A stretch of 33,940 nucleotides of DNA from Bacteroidales bacterium (GCA_015060885.1 SUXO01000023.1:1-33940); one strand, 5' to 3'. Positions 6,611 through 16,788 are shown, counted from the stretch's first letter. Numbers and translations: made by a program. The notes: generated by a model from the sequence alone, not told the origin.

Positions 6611-9600
6611 TTATTTGTTAAGCGAGAAACGCATGCTCACTCCAAAATCGGTAGTGGTGGTGGGGTAAGAACTTGATGAAATCAACGGAACGGTTCTCTG
6701 TCTGTCGAAATAGAGGCTCAACGTGAGGTTCTTGCTGTAAGCATAATCGGCTGTGAGCGAGTAGTTGAACGACTTGTTTCCGCTTGTGGCCTGTGTGGTT
6801 CCCATATCGATGCTGCGGCATAGCGAACTGTTGTTCTTGAACGAGAAGTCGGCACGGATGTTTATGTCGCTGCCACCGCTGCCGGCTTTGTTATCCTTGT
6901 CCTTGCTCTTTCGGCGTGCCTTCTTGCCCTCGCCGAAGATTTTCTCCAACAACTTGAAGTTCACAATCTTGTAACCGAGGTTGAATGCAATCTCCTCGGT
7001 ATGTGTTTCCACCAGCTGTATGGCTGTAAGGCTCAAATTAAGCACTCTCGACTTTATGAATTTTGCACCAAGAGTGAGGTTGCTGTTTGTTGTTACATCG
7101 ACACCGATAAGCGGCGAGAATGACTCGTTTATCGACACCGAACTTATGTCGAAACGGCTGCTGGGAACAGGCATATTTGTTGCCGAATTGTTTACGAAAC
7201 CAATTCCGTTGGTGTACTCCATATATGTTGTGTAGGTGCTGTAAGAGCCCACTGCATACACGCTCTTGTAGCCGTGCTCGATGTTCACGCTCTTGAAGTA
7301 CTTCTTTAAGAATTCAAGGTTCGAAAGGCCCGAATATCTTATCTTCCAGTTGGGCAGCATACGCATGAAGTTGGGGAACAGGTCGAGCGAACGGCTGCTT
7401 GCATCTCCCCCTGTGTACGCGCTTAAAAATGCTGGTATGAGCACGTCGGCCGAATATCTGTTCACTGCACCGTTCTCCGGGTTATAGGGCTGTCCGGCAA
7501 GGCTGCTCGATGCGGGGTAGACACTGTTCTCGTAACGTCTTTCCACGCGTTGGCGTATGGTTTCGATATTCTCAATGAACTTGTCGTATGTCGACGATTT
7601 GTAGTTGTTGTCGGCTGTACCGATATCGAACGCACTGCCTATCGAGATTGTGGTCATAGAGAAACCGCCCGACTCACTGTAAGGCATTCCGTCGGTCATG
7701 AATTGTATGGTGCGGCTCTTGTTGCGTGTCCAGCTTGCATTGAGGTCAATCTTGAAATCCTTGAACGGTTCCAGGGTTGCTCTCACCTGCAAGTCTTCGC
7801 CGGTTGTTGTGGTTGCCTGTGCCGATATCTCATCGTTCTTCAACAGCCAGTTGCGGCGTTGTGCCTTTTGCAGGTAGCTGTCGCCTATGAGGCCGAACGC
7901 AAAGTCGAGGCCGGGTGCCAGATAATCTCCTCCGCGGTTCTGGCCGAAGGCTGCGCCAATTTCGGGCAAGAAACCGGGCAGGTTCATTGCATAGGCATTG
8001 GTGTAGTTTATTGAAACGCTACGCAGCATCATAAGTATGCGGGTGGGGTATTGCATACCCTTTGCGAATGTACTCATCTCGCCCTCCTCTTTTATTTTGG
8101 GTATGATGGTTATCTTTACAGGTATGCTGTCGTGGTTCTTTATGAGAATGCTGTTCTCGTCAATTACCTTGTATTTGAGTTTGTACTTCTGTCCGCCTTT
8201 GGTACGTGCGTTTATTTCCAGTTTCTTGCTCTTCAAGTTGTGGGCAAGGGTAATGCTGCTGTCCATAAACAGAGTGACCTCCTTTGTAAAAGGTTTAACC
8301 TTCTTGGCTTTTGTAGTCTTGGTTTTAGCCTTGCTCTTTGTGTTGTTTCTGCTCTTCTTGCCGCTCGAAGCAAAACGCTTGTTGGTCTCTTCGAGGTAAG
8401 GAATGAGGTTATAGAGCTTTTCTAAATTGAAATTGCCTTTGAGGGTTACATTGCGCTTGTTCGAAATGTTGTTGCCCAGGTTCACTCCGCTTATATTGTT
8501 GCCTCGCGCCCAGTTGTACGATGCCGTGTAGTTCGCATCGGCATTAATCCATTCGAATATCGGCAGTTTGTTCAATGGCAGGTTATACGATGCCGAGAAA
8601 CTCTGCTGGTAGCTCAACGGGCGGCCGAAATCCTTTATACTCCGTTTAACCGAATCTTTCCAGATGGCATATTCGTTGGGGAAACGGTCTTTGTTCACGG
8701 GCAGGAACGGCTCCTCAATCTCGGCATTCGTTCCGGTGCTCAGGTTCATACGCAGGTTGGTGGTGGGGTCCCACTTCATTGTGAAACTGCGGTTCCAGTA
8801 GAACTGTTGCGAGAAGGTGAGGGGTATCTCATCGGTGCCCGAAGTCGAGTTCAGGTCGCGACGTTGCAGTTCGTGATAATTGCGCACTATGTCAGTGTTG
8901 GCCGAAATGCTTTGCGGTACAGGGTTGAATCCCCACTCCTTGAACAGCTTCAACCACTTCGACTTGCTCTTTATGTTGGCAAAGGGCTTTATGGTTTTCA
9001 GCGGGTTGCTGTAATTGTAGGCAATAGAAGCCTTCCAGTTGAGCTTGTCCTCCCAGTTAATGGTTACGCCGCTGTTCTCGGTCTTTGAGTATGAGAAACT
9101 GAATGTGAAGTTGGCAGGGTCAAACGGCATAGGCACGGGGCTTGCAATGTTGAGCCTTGCATTGCTTATGCTGAAATTCCTTATTCGCGAGCGTGTTTCC
9201 GAAATGTGCTTTATGGAGTCGCGTTGTGTACCGGTGTAAGAACTCAATACATCGTCGAGCAGCAGGTCGGTGTCGAACGGGCTGTAAAGGGGCGATGTAA
9301 CCTCTTCGGTAAACGAATAGTATGTAGGCAACGACAATTTTGCTGCTTTGGGCAGGAAACGGCCCAAGTCGAATGTTCCTGTAATGGTGTAGCGGTAGTA
9401 GTCATCGGTGCGGCGCGAAGCGAGTTTCTCTTCCAAGCCACCGAAACCTGCTGTTTCAATGCGGCCTTGTGCCGACAGTGAGCCGAGGTCCGACAATTTT
9501 ATATTAAGGTTACCCTGTGCAGCCCAGCCGCTCTTGTTGTTGAAGCCGAGCAGGCGCATCTCGTTAACCCATACAATACCCGACTTTGCTGTTGCCGTGT

Positions 9601-12600
9601 TGTTGCGCACGCCAATCATCATCACCTTTACCTCACCCAGTGTGGGGTTACCCACAATGCTTATCCTGTTCTTGGGGTTGCTGTCGTCGTATTCGCTGTA
9701 TATGGTTGTGTTTGTCACACCGCTTGTCTGGTTGTTGCGCAAGGTGTTGCGGTTCACTTTGGCATTGGTGAGCTTTGTGAGCGGAATGTCTATGATATTC
9801 GATTCGGGCCATACAATGCTTGCCGAACTGCCCGAATAGATATCGTATGTGCCGTGAGGAGTAATCTGCAAGGGTACTTCATATTCGTAGTAGTTGCTCT
9901 TGTAGTCTGAACCCAGGCGCACGAATACCGACAGTTCGTTGTGTCCCAGGTTGGTGGCATCTATTTCGGGTGCTTCGGCGTGCACGAACAGCTGTATGCG
10001 CTCGTATTGTCGAATGTCGAGGTTGCTCTTCTTGTAAACGGCACGCGACTCCTTGCTGCCGAGGTTGTTAACCTGCAACGAAAGGGCCTGCTCGTTATCT
10101 TGTCGTAGCTGCGGCTGGCTGGGGTCTATCACGCGGCTGATGCCCGGTGGCAAAACATAGTTTACGGGTTTGCGGTCGCCGTGTTCCTCTATGTTTACGG
10201 CCGACATAGTGAACTCGCCCGAAATGGTGGGGGCTGTGTTGTTCTTCGATGCTATGGGCTGCAAGTAGGGGCGCCAGTCGCCACGTATCAGGTGCATTGT
10301 AGCAAAACGCAGTGTGATGGGCTTCCTGAACGATGTCATATACATACGTATGAAACGTATCGATGTAAAGTCGCGTATGTTGCCGAATCTCTTTTCGTAA
10401 TCCTCGACGGGGATACGGAACTTGTACCAGTTGACACTCTCGATGGCTCCGTTGCGCAGGCTTGTCAGCACCGTGCGCTTGTCGGTGATGTAGTTCGAAC
10501 CTACCTGCATATTCTCGGGGCGCAACGATATGTGGTACTGGAAGAAATTCTCGTATTCATCCATCGTGAAGTCTTGGTTGGTGTCCTCAATGTCTGGGCT
10601 GTTCTTTGCCGCACTGCTGTATGTCTCGCCTGATGAAGAGGGTGAGTTGCCCTCAGTGTTGTTGTAATATTTGTATCGCTCTATGATACTTTTCTGCGCA
10701 GCATCGTAGTCGCCGCCGCGGAAGTAGTGATAGGTATCGCCGGCGGGGTCGGCGGCAATGCTGTCATAAACCTCCTGGCGCACCCTTCCTTTAATGGCAT
10801 TGAGGTAGTTCTGGTACGTGGGGTGCATAGCCTCCTCGAAACTGCTCAAACCGTTGAGGCCGACATCCTGCAAGGCGCGGCTGTCGGCATTGTTGTCAAA
10901 GGCATATACAAGGCTGTTTATGGTGGGTACACGGCCCCATACGGTCTCTTCGTAGGTGTAGTTGTTGCTGCCGGCCGGCATTCCGTTCTCAAAGAATTTC
11001 TTGCCGTCTTTCAGTACGTCTTCCGACACCTCTCCGAGGTTGAAGTAGAGGTCACCGCCACTGCTTGCTTCGTCGTAGATGAAGGGGTCGAGCAACCAGA
11101 ACTCAATGTACTGTATGTTCGCACTCTCGAAGTCGCTCGATGTCAGCTGGCGCATAATGCCGCCCCAACGCTTCTCCGGGTTGTTTAGCTTTCCGTCATA
11201 GTCGAGGTCGGGGTCCAGGTTGTACGGGCCTCTCTCGTCGGGGTAGTATGTCACGTTGAACAGCGACAGAATAGAACTCTCGCCGTAGGTCGATTCCTTG
11301 TTGGGGTATAGCTCACGCTCATAGACATCGCGCACATAGTGGTTCGACAACTGGTCGATATCGCTCTTTATGTGTGCGGGGGTGAGCGACGAACCGTGGC
11401 GTGTGAACAACGGGTCTATGGTGTACCAGCTTATGCGTGCGCGGTCGTATCCTGTGAGTATGTTGTTGGTGAGTTCGCTGTAAGGCAGGCCTGCGGGCAA
11501 CGATGACAGAATCCACGAAGTGGGCTGCTTTATGTCTATGCCGTTCTCGGTACTCTCAAAGTCGTCGATGTACGAAGCCTCGCTCTGTATCTCGTCCGAT
11601 GTTCCGGCATCGAGCTTTGCGAATTCTGCCGTGAAATTTATGCTCGATGGTGCCGTGCAGCTTATGAGTGGCAGGCGGTCAATGAGGTTTGTGAGCCACT
11701 GGCTCTCCTTCTTCCACGACAGGTTGAAACCCCATATTCTGTTGTTGAGCGGTTCGGAACCCATATCGACTTTTGTTGTCAAGGGCTTTTCGGTGAGCGA
11801 CATAAAGGTACCTCCGAAATTCAGTTCGTCCGAAAAGTCATATTTCCAGTTCAGGCCAAGCACCGTTTTCCGTTGCATGTTGAAGAGGGTATTGCTTTCG
11901 AGCGACACCTGTACGTTGGTTCCTGCATCTATGATGTTCTGGTTGAGAATGGTTACTATACCCGATGCGTAATCGACCTGGTAGTCGGAATTCTCGGTGA
12001 GCGTTACACCGCCTGCTGTAACCACCACCGAACCGCGTGGAATGTTTGTGGCACCCGTGTTTATCACGTTGGCCGCTGTACCCGTATATTCACCAATGAT
12101 ATAGAATTTGTCCTTTTCGGCAATGAGCTTGGCCGCAGTCTTTGTTGAGTCATAAAGTTCCTGGAATATGTACTTCTCGGCAATGGCATCGTTGTTTATC
12201 TTGCCTTTGAGATAGTTGCCGAACGGTTCTACCGACGGGAAGAAAATGAGTCCGGCCGAAGAGTTTATGGTATATCCCTCGATGTAGTCGAAGATGCCGT
12301 TGGGGTTGGCTTTTGTGTTGTTGCTGTCCAGCCGGTCGAGGTTCATAAGCTGCAACAGGGTGCTGCTTTTCAGCGAGGGTTCGGGCAGGTATGTGATGTT
12401 GGTGCCGAGGCTGTCGCTTGCATAATAGACATCGAGTTTGAACTCGCTGTTCTTTACTCCGCGTGCACCCAATGAATATACGTTCTTCATCATAAGGTCC
12501 CAGCATCCGTTTTCAGGCGAGCCCGAATTGGGTTTCAGCAACTTTACAAAAAGGGCGGTCTTCGACTCTTGTACATCGGACGAGAATTCACCCACCTGGT

Positions 12601-14035
12601 AGCTCTGTCCGGCATATGTAAATTCATAGGCAACGGCAAGCACCTCGTCGGCACGCAGTGCGGTTTTCAGCGATATGAATCCGAGGTTCTTGTTGAATGT
12701 GTACTCCGACGATGAAAGCAGGCGGGCATTAGACAATTTTTCATAGTCCTTTCCGCCGTATATATTGTTGTTGCCGTTGAGCAGGGTGTTTACCTGGTCT
12801 ATGTCGCGTATGCCGGCATATGTGCTGTTGAGTTCGCTGTATAGGCTGTTGGCGTTGTTCGTGGGCAGGGTGGTGGCGCCTGTTGAAACCCAGTTGGGGT
12901 TACTTATGTGGTTGCTCTCGGCAAGGTCGGTGAATGCCACAATGTTGCGTGGGTTGGTGTAGGAGCCGCTTTTGTTGGTTACCCACACCTCTATGCGGTT
13001 TATGGTCACGCCCGACAGAATCGAGGGTAACTGCGACATGGAGCGGTCGTAATTGTCGCGGAAGTAGTGGGCGAGGAAGAAGTGCTTGTTCTCGTCATAG
13101 TCGGTAATCTCAATCTCGTATGTGGTGAGTTGTGTGCCGCCTTTTGAGCTTACAACGGTGCTGTTCGATGTCTTTTGCGACACAACGGTTTGCAGGAAGA
13201 GCTTGCCGAATTGCATATCGGCCCTTATACCGAACAGCGATGAGGCTCCTTTTATGAGGCTCGAATTGGTGGGGAATGTAACGTTTCCCGCTTCGAGCAG
13301 TTTTATAACCTCGTCCTCTTTGCCTTCGTATTTAAGGTTAATCTTTTTTGCATCGTAGCTGAATGTGGCTTCGGTGTTGTAATTGAAGTCCATATTCATC
13401 TTGTCGCCCACCGAGCCTCTTACATTGAGGTTTATCTTCTCGTCGAACTCGAATGTGTTGGTCTTGCGGTTGCGTTCCGACAACGACGGGTTGTCAATCT
13501 CCTGCATCGAATAACCCATCTTTATTTCGGCATTGCCCTGTGTCTTTATTCTCACACCGCCGGGGCCGAATATCTTTTCGGCCGGGCCCAGGTCGAAGTG
13601 CATATCGGTGAAATCGAATTTGCTTTTTCCCTTTGCCTCGGCCCACTCCTCGTCGATTTTCTTCCTGTAATACTCCTTCATCGAGCGGTTCATACGCCAT
13701 TTGGTGTATTCGTCGCGTGTGAGCAGTATCGGGGTAGTGAGCAGCTTGCCTTCACCCAGACGCGTGGCAATGGAGTAAGTCCCGTCCTTTTCATTATAGA
13801 TGGTGTCGGTCTTTATATTTGCCGGGGTACGCAGGTCCATTGGGAGCTTCTCGTTCTCTTCGAGGCTCTCCGGGATAATCTGTGCAATGGGGTATATGGG
13901 CTTTATGGTGTCCTTCTTCGCTTTTCCCTTTGTGTTCTCTTTTTTGCGCGATACAGGCGTGTTGCTTCTCTGCGCAACCATCGGTCCGAGGGCTGTGCAG
14001 AAAATAAACAGTAGCAGTATGGCGCGTTTAATCAT
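6611..14035 (-). CDS. sprA: SprA (Sov), T9SS outer-membrane translocon
   Basis: 2474 residues, the usual size of SprA (Flavobacterium) and Sov (Porphyromonas), about 2400-2500. Signal peptide MIKRAILLLFIFCTALGPMVAQ. The rest is dominated by alternating aromatic/polar beta strands typical of a giant outer-membrane barrel, ending in a terminal strand FGVSMRFSLNK. In known T9SS, SprA forms a very large barrel that passes folded cargo to the surface with PorV and a plug protein. A Lys/Thr/Ser-rich low-complexity segment lies at about residues 1890-1917 (8286-8367). The gene starts 12 nt after the ruvA stop, an arrangement (ruvA-sprA) that I recall from other Bacteroidetes. Two proteins with T9SS-type tails lie in the same window. 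Identification by size, composition and neighbour is strong. Confidence 0.93.
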   Translation of the reverse strand: MIKRAILLLFIFCTALGPMVAQRSNTPVSRKKENTKGKAKKDTIKPIYPIAQIIPESLEENEKLPMDLRTPANIKTDTIYNEKDGTYSIATRLGEGKLLTTPILLTRDEYTKWRMNRSMKEYYRKKIDEEWAEAKGKSKFDFTDMHFDLGPAEKIFGPGGVRIKTQGNAEIKMGYSMQEIDNPSLSERNRKTNTFEFDEKINLNVRGSVGDKMNMDFNYNTEATFSYDAKKINLKYEGKEDEVIKLLEAGNVTFPTNSSLIKGASSLFGIRADMQFGKLFLQTVVSQKTSNSTVVSSKGGTQLTTYEIEITDYDENKHFFLAHYFRDNYDRSMSQLPSILSGVTINRIEVWVTNKSGSYTNPRNIVAFTDLAESNHISNPNWVSTGATTLPTNNANSLYSELNSTYAGIRDIDQVNTLLNGNNNIYGGKDYEKLSNARLLSSSEYTFNKNLGFISLKTALRADEVLAVAYEFTYAGQSYQVGEFSSDVQESKTALFVKLLKPNSGSPENGCWDLMMKNVYSLGARGVKNSEFKLDVYYASDSLGTNITYLPEPSLKSSTLLQLMNLDRLDSNNTKANPNGIFDYIEGYTINSSAGLIFFPSVEPFGNYLKGKINNDAIAEKYIFQELYDSTKTAAKLIAEKDKFYIIGEYTGTAANVINTGATNIPRGSVVVTAGGVTLTENSDYQVDYASGIVTILNQNIIDAGTNVQVSLESNTLFNMQRKTVLGLNWKYDFSDELNFGGTFMSLTEKPLTTKVDMGSEPLNNRIWGFNLSWKKESQWLTNLIDRLPLISCTAPSSINFTAEFAKLDAGTSDEIQSEASYIDDFESTENGIDIKQPTSWILSSLPAGLPYSELTNNILTGYDRARISWYTIDPLFTRHGSSLTPAHIKSDIDQLSNHYVRDVYERELYPNKESTYGESSILSLFNVTYYPDERGPYNLDPDLDYDGKLNNPEKRWGGIMRQLTSSDFESANIQYIEFWLLDPFIYDEASSGGDLYFNLGEVSEDVLKDGKKFFENGMPAGSNNYTYEETVWGRVPTINSLVYAFDNNADSRALQDVGLNGLSSFEEAMHPTYQNYLNAIKGRVRQEVYDSIAADPAGDTYHYFRGGDYDAAQKSIIERYKYYNNTEGNSPSSSGETYSSAAKNSPDIEDTNQDFTMDEYENFFQYHISLRPENMQVGSNYITDKRTVLTSLRNGAIESVNWYKFRIPVEDYEKRFGNIRDFTSIRFIRMYMTSFRKPITLRFATMHLIRGDWRPYLQPIASKNNTAPTISGEFTMSAVNIEEHGDRKPVNYVLPPGISRVIDPSQPQLRQDNEQALSLQVNNLGSKESRAVYKKSNLDIRQYERIQLFVHAEAPEIDATNLGHNELSVFVRLGSDYKSNYYEYEVPLQITPHGTYDIYSGSSASIVWPESNIIDIPLTKLTNAKVNRNTLRNNQTSGVTNTTIYSEYDDSNPKNRISIVGNPTLGEVKVMMIGVRNNTATAKSGIVWVNEMRLLGFNNKSGWAAQGNLNIKLSDLGSLSAQGRIETAGFGGLEEKLASRRTDDYYRYTITGTFDLGRFLPKAAKLSLPTYYSFTEEVTSPLYSPFDTDLLLDDVLSSYTGTQRDSIKHISETRSRIRNFSISNARLNIASPVPMPFDPANFTFSFSYSKTENSGVTINWEDKLNWKASIAYNYSNPLKTIKPFANIKSKSKWLKLFKEWGFNPVPQSISANTDIVRNYHELQRRDLNSTSGTDEIPLTFSQQFYWNRSFTMKWDPTTNLRMNLSTGTNAEIEEPFLPVNKDRFPNEYAIWKDSVKRSIKDFGRPLSYQQSFSASYNLPLNKLPIFEWINADANYTASYNWARGNNISGVNLGNNISNKRNVTLKGNFNLEKLYNLIPYLEETNKRFASSGKKSRNNTKSKAKTKTTKAKKVKPFTKEVTLFMDSSITLAHNLKSKKLEINARTKGGQKYKLKYKVIDENSILIKNHDSIPVKITIIPKIKEEGEMSTFAKGMQYPTRILMMLRSVSINYTNAYAMNLPGFLPEIGAAFGQNRGGDYLAPGLDFAFGLIGDSYLQKAQRRNWLLKNDEISAQATTTTGEDLQVRATLEPFKDFKIDLNASWTRNKSRTIQFMTDGMPYSESGGFSMTTISIGSAFDIGTADNNYKSSTYDKFIENIETIRQRVERRYENSVYPASSSLAGQPYNPENGAVNRYSADVLIPAFLSAYTGGDASSRSLDLFPNFMRMLPNWKIRYSGLSNLEFLKKYFKSVNIEHGYKSVYAVGSYSTYTTYMEYTNGIGFVNNSATNMPVPSSRFDISSVSINESFSPLIGVDVTTNSNLTLGAKFIKSRVLNLSLTAIQLVETHTEEIAFNLGYKIVNFKLLEKIFGEGKKARRKSKDKDNKAGSGGSDINIRADFSFKNNSSLCRSIDMGTTQATSGNKSFNYSLTADYAYSKNLTLSLYFDRQRTVPLISSSSYPTTTTDFGVSMRFSLNK

Positions 14036-14047
14036 CCGGGTAGTGTG

Positions 14048-14641
14048 TTATAATTCTTTGAGTGCGAGTTTTATGACCTGTTCTATTGTGGCCGTGGGGT
14101 TAGCCTTTGCCACTCCCTGTACCACTTTCGATGCGGCCGAGCCGGGGAATCCCAGCATTACGAGTGCCGAAACTGCACCGTCTACAATATCGTTGTCGAT
14201 GGTTGCCGAGGGCTGCGCTCCGCCTGTGTAGTCGAACCCTATTCCCGAAATCTTGTCTTTGAGGTCCACTATGAGGCGTTGTGCCGTTTTAAGGCCTATT
14301 CCCTTGACGCTCTTTATGGCACGTTCGTTGCCTGTGGCTATTGCCTCGCACAATTCGGTTACAGTAAAGGCCGAAAGTATGGTGCGTGCAGTGTTGCCGC
14401 CTATGCCCGATACCGAAATGAGCAGAAGAAAAAGTTCGCGTTCCTGTTTGTTGCTGAACCCGAAAAGCAGGTGCGCGTCCTCGCGTATTGCCTCGTGGAT
14501 GTATATCTTTGCCTCTTTCTTTCCTTGCAAGGCACTGTATGTGTTTAGGGTTATACTTGTTTCGTAACCTACACCGCAACACTCTATTATGGCTGTTGCG
14601 GGTGTAAGTTCGGCTATTTCCCCTTTCAAGTATTCAATCAT
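14048..14641 (-). CDS. ruvA: Holliday junction helicase subunit RuvA
   Basis: 197 residues, normal length. N-terminal OB-fold (MIEYLKGEIAELTPATAIIE), then two helix-hairpin-helix motifs (VSGIGGNTARTILS around 78-91 and VKGIGLKTAQRLIVDLKDKI around 114-133), and a C-terminal domain after a short linker (DGAVSALVMLGF... to the end) that contacts RuvB. RuvA tetramers bind four-way DNA junctions and direct RuvB-driven branch migration in recombinational repair. Upstream gap to the ABC transporter stop is 73 nt with no clear promoter box, downstream gap to sprA 12 nt, so the three genes may be co-transcribed. Confidence 0.96.
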   Translation of the reverse strand: MIEYLKGEIAELTPATAIIECCGVGYETSITLNTYSALQGKKEAKIYIHEAIREDAHLLFGFSNKQERELFLLLISVSGIGGNTARTILSAFTVTELCEAIATGNERAIKSVKGIGLKTAQRLIVDLKDKISGIGFDYTGGAQPSATIDNDIVDGAVSALVMLGFPGSAASKVVQGVAKANPTATIEQVIKLALKEL

Positions 14642-14714
14642 AGTGTCGTTTTTAATCTTCTATTAAACGTGTTTTTCTTTCGGTTATTGTGCAGCAGTAC
14701 TTTTTTAACCATCG

Positions 14715-16364
14715 TCAGCAGTCTTTCCCAATTTCAAGCACCTTGTCGCAATATTTTATTACAGCAGGGCGGTGCGTTACGAATATGATGGTTTTTCCTG
14801 TGTTGCTTTCGGTGAGGCGTTGCAGCATTTCGAGCTCGGTGGCCTCGTCGAGTGCCGATGTAGCCTCGTCGAAAATGAGTATGCTGCCCGGTCGCAGGAT
14901 GGAGCGTGCTACGGCAATGCGTTGCGCCTGTCCCTCGCTCAGCCCGCCACCCTGTTCGGATAGTACAGTGTCGAGCCCCTGTGGCAGTTTGTAAACATAG
15001 TCGGCACAAGCAACGTGCAACGCCTTTTGCAGCATCTCCTCGGTAGCGTCGGGGTTGCCCATAAGCAGGTTCTCCCTTATGGTGCCGCTCACCAGGCTGT
15101 TGCCTTGCGGAATGTAGACAAAGTTACAGCGTGTGAGTGGCGAAGAATTATGCTTTTCTTCGTTGCTGTAAACCTCTACACACCCTTCCTGTGGCGTAAC
15201 GAGTGCCACCAACAATCGTATGAGTGTGGTCTTTCCTGCACCGGTCTCCCCCACAACGGCTGTGATGCTGTTGGGCGCAAATTCGTAGTTGAAGTTGTTG
15301 AGGATGTGTCGCTCTTCGTCGCCGTATTTGAAGGAAACTCCATTGAAACGTACTCCGGCTATGCCTTTCAGCATTATGCTCTCGCCCTGTTGCTCTTCGG
15401 GAATCTCTTCGAGTTCAAAAAGTCGCTCGGCAGCGGTGAACGAAGATACAATGCCGGGGATGAAATGGCTCAAATCCATTGTGGGACGTTGTATGAGCCC
15501 CACGAGCTGCAAGTAAGCCGAAAGGGTACCGAACGTAACCACCCCCTCGGCCAGTCCGTAAACACCCCAGGTGAAAGCCACAAGATAGCCCGTTGCAAAT
15601 CCCAATTGTGTGAGGCTGTATGCTCCCAATGAGAATTTTGTACGGCTCCGTACCTCTCCTTTCAGTTTCTCTTGCAGTGCGGTGAGTTTTTCTTCGGTAT
15701 TGTTGTTCTTTTCGAGTGTCTTTATGAGAGCTTTGTGTTGCAGGCTCTCTTGCAGTACCGACTGTATGCGGCTGTCGCTGTCGCGCACATCGCGATTGAA
15801 CTTGCGCATCCTCTTGATGTAAAAGCGGCTGGCAACCATTGCAATGGGCAATGCCACAAGCACCGATAGTGCAAGCACCGGGCTCATTGTGAAGAGAATA
15901 GCGAACGAAGCAATGAGCTGTACACCCACAACTATTGTTGCCGGTATGGTTTCGGTAATAAGTGCGGTGATGCTGTTCACATCGCCTTCGAGGCGGTTTA
16001 TGAGGTCGCCCGTGTGTCTTTTTTGCAGGTGAAGCCACTCGCCACGCAACAGGCGCGCAAATATTTTAAGCCTCATCTTGTTGCGTACCTCAACGCCGAT
16101 TACGGCGTGTATCCAGCGGCTTGTCGCGCGTGATGCTATTTCGGCAAGCATAAGTGCTCCTATTATGGCACTTGTCACGGCAAGCGACCCCTCATGTTCG
16201 CCGGTGGCTATGTCAATGGCTCTTTTGCAGGCCATAACCCAGAGCAACTGACAGGCAACATCGGCAAGCCCTATAATGGTATTTGCCACAGCCTGTCCTC
16301 GTGCGCCTTTCGAGTTCCTCCAAAGCCACTGCAACAATAGTTTTAATGATATGGTGTGTGTCAC
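14715..16364 (-). CDS. ABC exporter, fused permease and ATPase
   Basis: 549 residues from the GTG at 16364. N-terminal half is an ABC type-1 transmembrane domain (about residues 10-310, six membrane segments); C-terminal half is an ATPase: Walker A GETGAGKTT 372-380, Q-loop near Q420, signature LSEGQ 475-479, Walker B ILIFDE 495-500, His531 switch. Half-transporters of this kind dimerise in the inner membrane and export lipids, peptides or drugs; the substrate cannot be read from sequence. An ATG in frame at 16445 would give 576 residues, but a TATCTTCG promoter box (16393-16400) lies inside that extension and the added residues are not family-like, so GTG 16364 is preferred with moderate certainty. 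Confidence 0.88.
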   Translation of the reverse strand: MTHTISLKLLLQWLWRNSKGARGQAVANTIIGLADVACQLLWVMACKRAIDIATGEHEGSLAVTSAIIGALMLAEIASRATSRWIHAVIGVEVRNKMRLKIFARLLRGEWLHLQKRHTGDLINRLEGDVNSITALITETIPATIVVGVQLIASFAILFTMSPVLALSVLVALPIAMVASRFYIKRMRKFNRDVRDSDSRIQSVLQESLQHKALIKTLEKNNNTEEKLTALQEKLKGEVRSRTKFSLGAYSLTQLGFATGYLVAFTWGVYGLAEGVVTFGTLSAYLQLVGLIQRPTMDLSHFIPGIVSSFTAAERLFELEEIPEEQQGESIMLKGIAGVRFNGVSFKYGDEERHILNNFNYEFAPNSITAVVGETGAGKTTLIRLLVALVTPQEGCVEVYSNEEKHNSSPLTRCNFVYIPQGNSLVSGTIRENLLMGNPDATEEMLQKALHVACADYVYKLPQGLDTVLSEQGGGLSEGQAQRIAVARSILRPGSILIFDEATSALDEATELEMLQRLTESNTGKTIIFVTHRPAVIKYCDKVLEIGKDC

Positions 16365-16392
16365 GTTCAGGGTTTCGTTTGCTAATATTTTG

Positions 16393-16400
16393 CGAAGATA
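16393..16400 (-). promoter_or_regulatory. -7 element of the ABC-ruvA-sprA block
   Basis: TATCTTCG followed by C on the minus strand, 28 nt before the proposed GTG start. No TTTG at the -33 distance; the region upstream is AT-rich. Confidence 0.45.
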
Positions 16401-16574
16401 TAAAATATATATTAAAAAATGCGCGCGCGACACGAAAAAGAGCATAAATTTAATGTTTCGTGTTGCCGTTGTGCGTTAATTGCATATGATTGCAATCATC
16501 CATAATGGCCTTGAAACTAAATCGCGCGATGCTATGAAACGGTAACATTATCAACGCAGTTTGCAACTTTGTAG

Positions 16575-16736
16575 CTTCTGCTCCACTTTGCCGAAAACCT
16601 CGATGAAAACGGCAAAATTGTAGCCGATTTTGAGTCGTGTTGCATTGCAATGGGCGGCACTCTCCGCTATATAGCCTTTATGAACAACAAAGATATGGAC
16701 AGCTGCTGCATAGTGTTCTTTAATGCGCCAGAATAG
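16575..16736 (+). pseudogene. Possible 3' relic of an unidentified gene
   Basis: A 53-codon open stretch bounded by stops (TAG at 16572 and 16734) reads like natural protein: AENLDENGKIVADFES, then CCIAMGGTLRYIAFMNN and CCIVFFNAPE. It has no start codon near its beginning and no promoter, so it could be the remaining C-terminal end of a decayed gene. I do not recognise the family. The minus-strand ORF over the same bases (16551-16775) looks less protein-like. The rest of the 16.4-16.8 kb gap shows nothing else. Confidence 0.25.
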
Positions 16737-16788
16737 CGGGTAAAAACCCCTCCATGCATCCTGTATAAATTTCAACCGGTGCCATAGA

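Noticed and set aside
16365-16445. ATG 16445 as start of the ABC exporter
   Set aside because: The extension covers the TATCTTCG promoter box and adds residues unlike the family; the GTG at 16364 fits better, though this is not certain.
16551-16775. Minus-strand ORF of 74 codons before the fucosidase
   Set aside because: No promoter or recognisable motif, and the opposite strand carries the more protein-like stretch.
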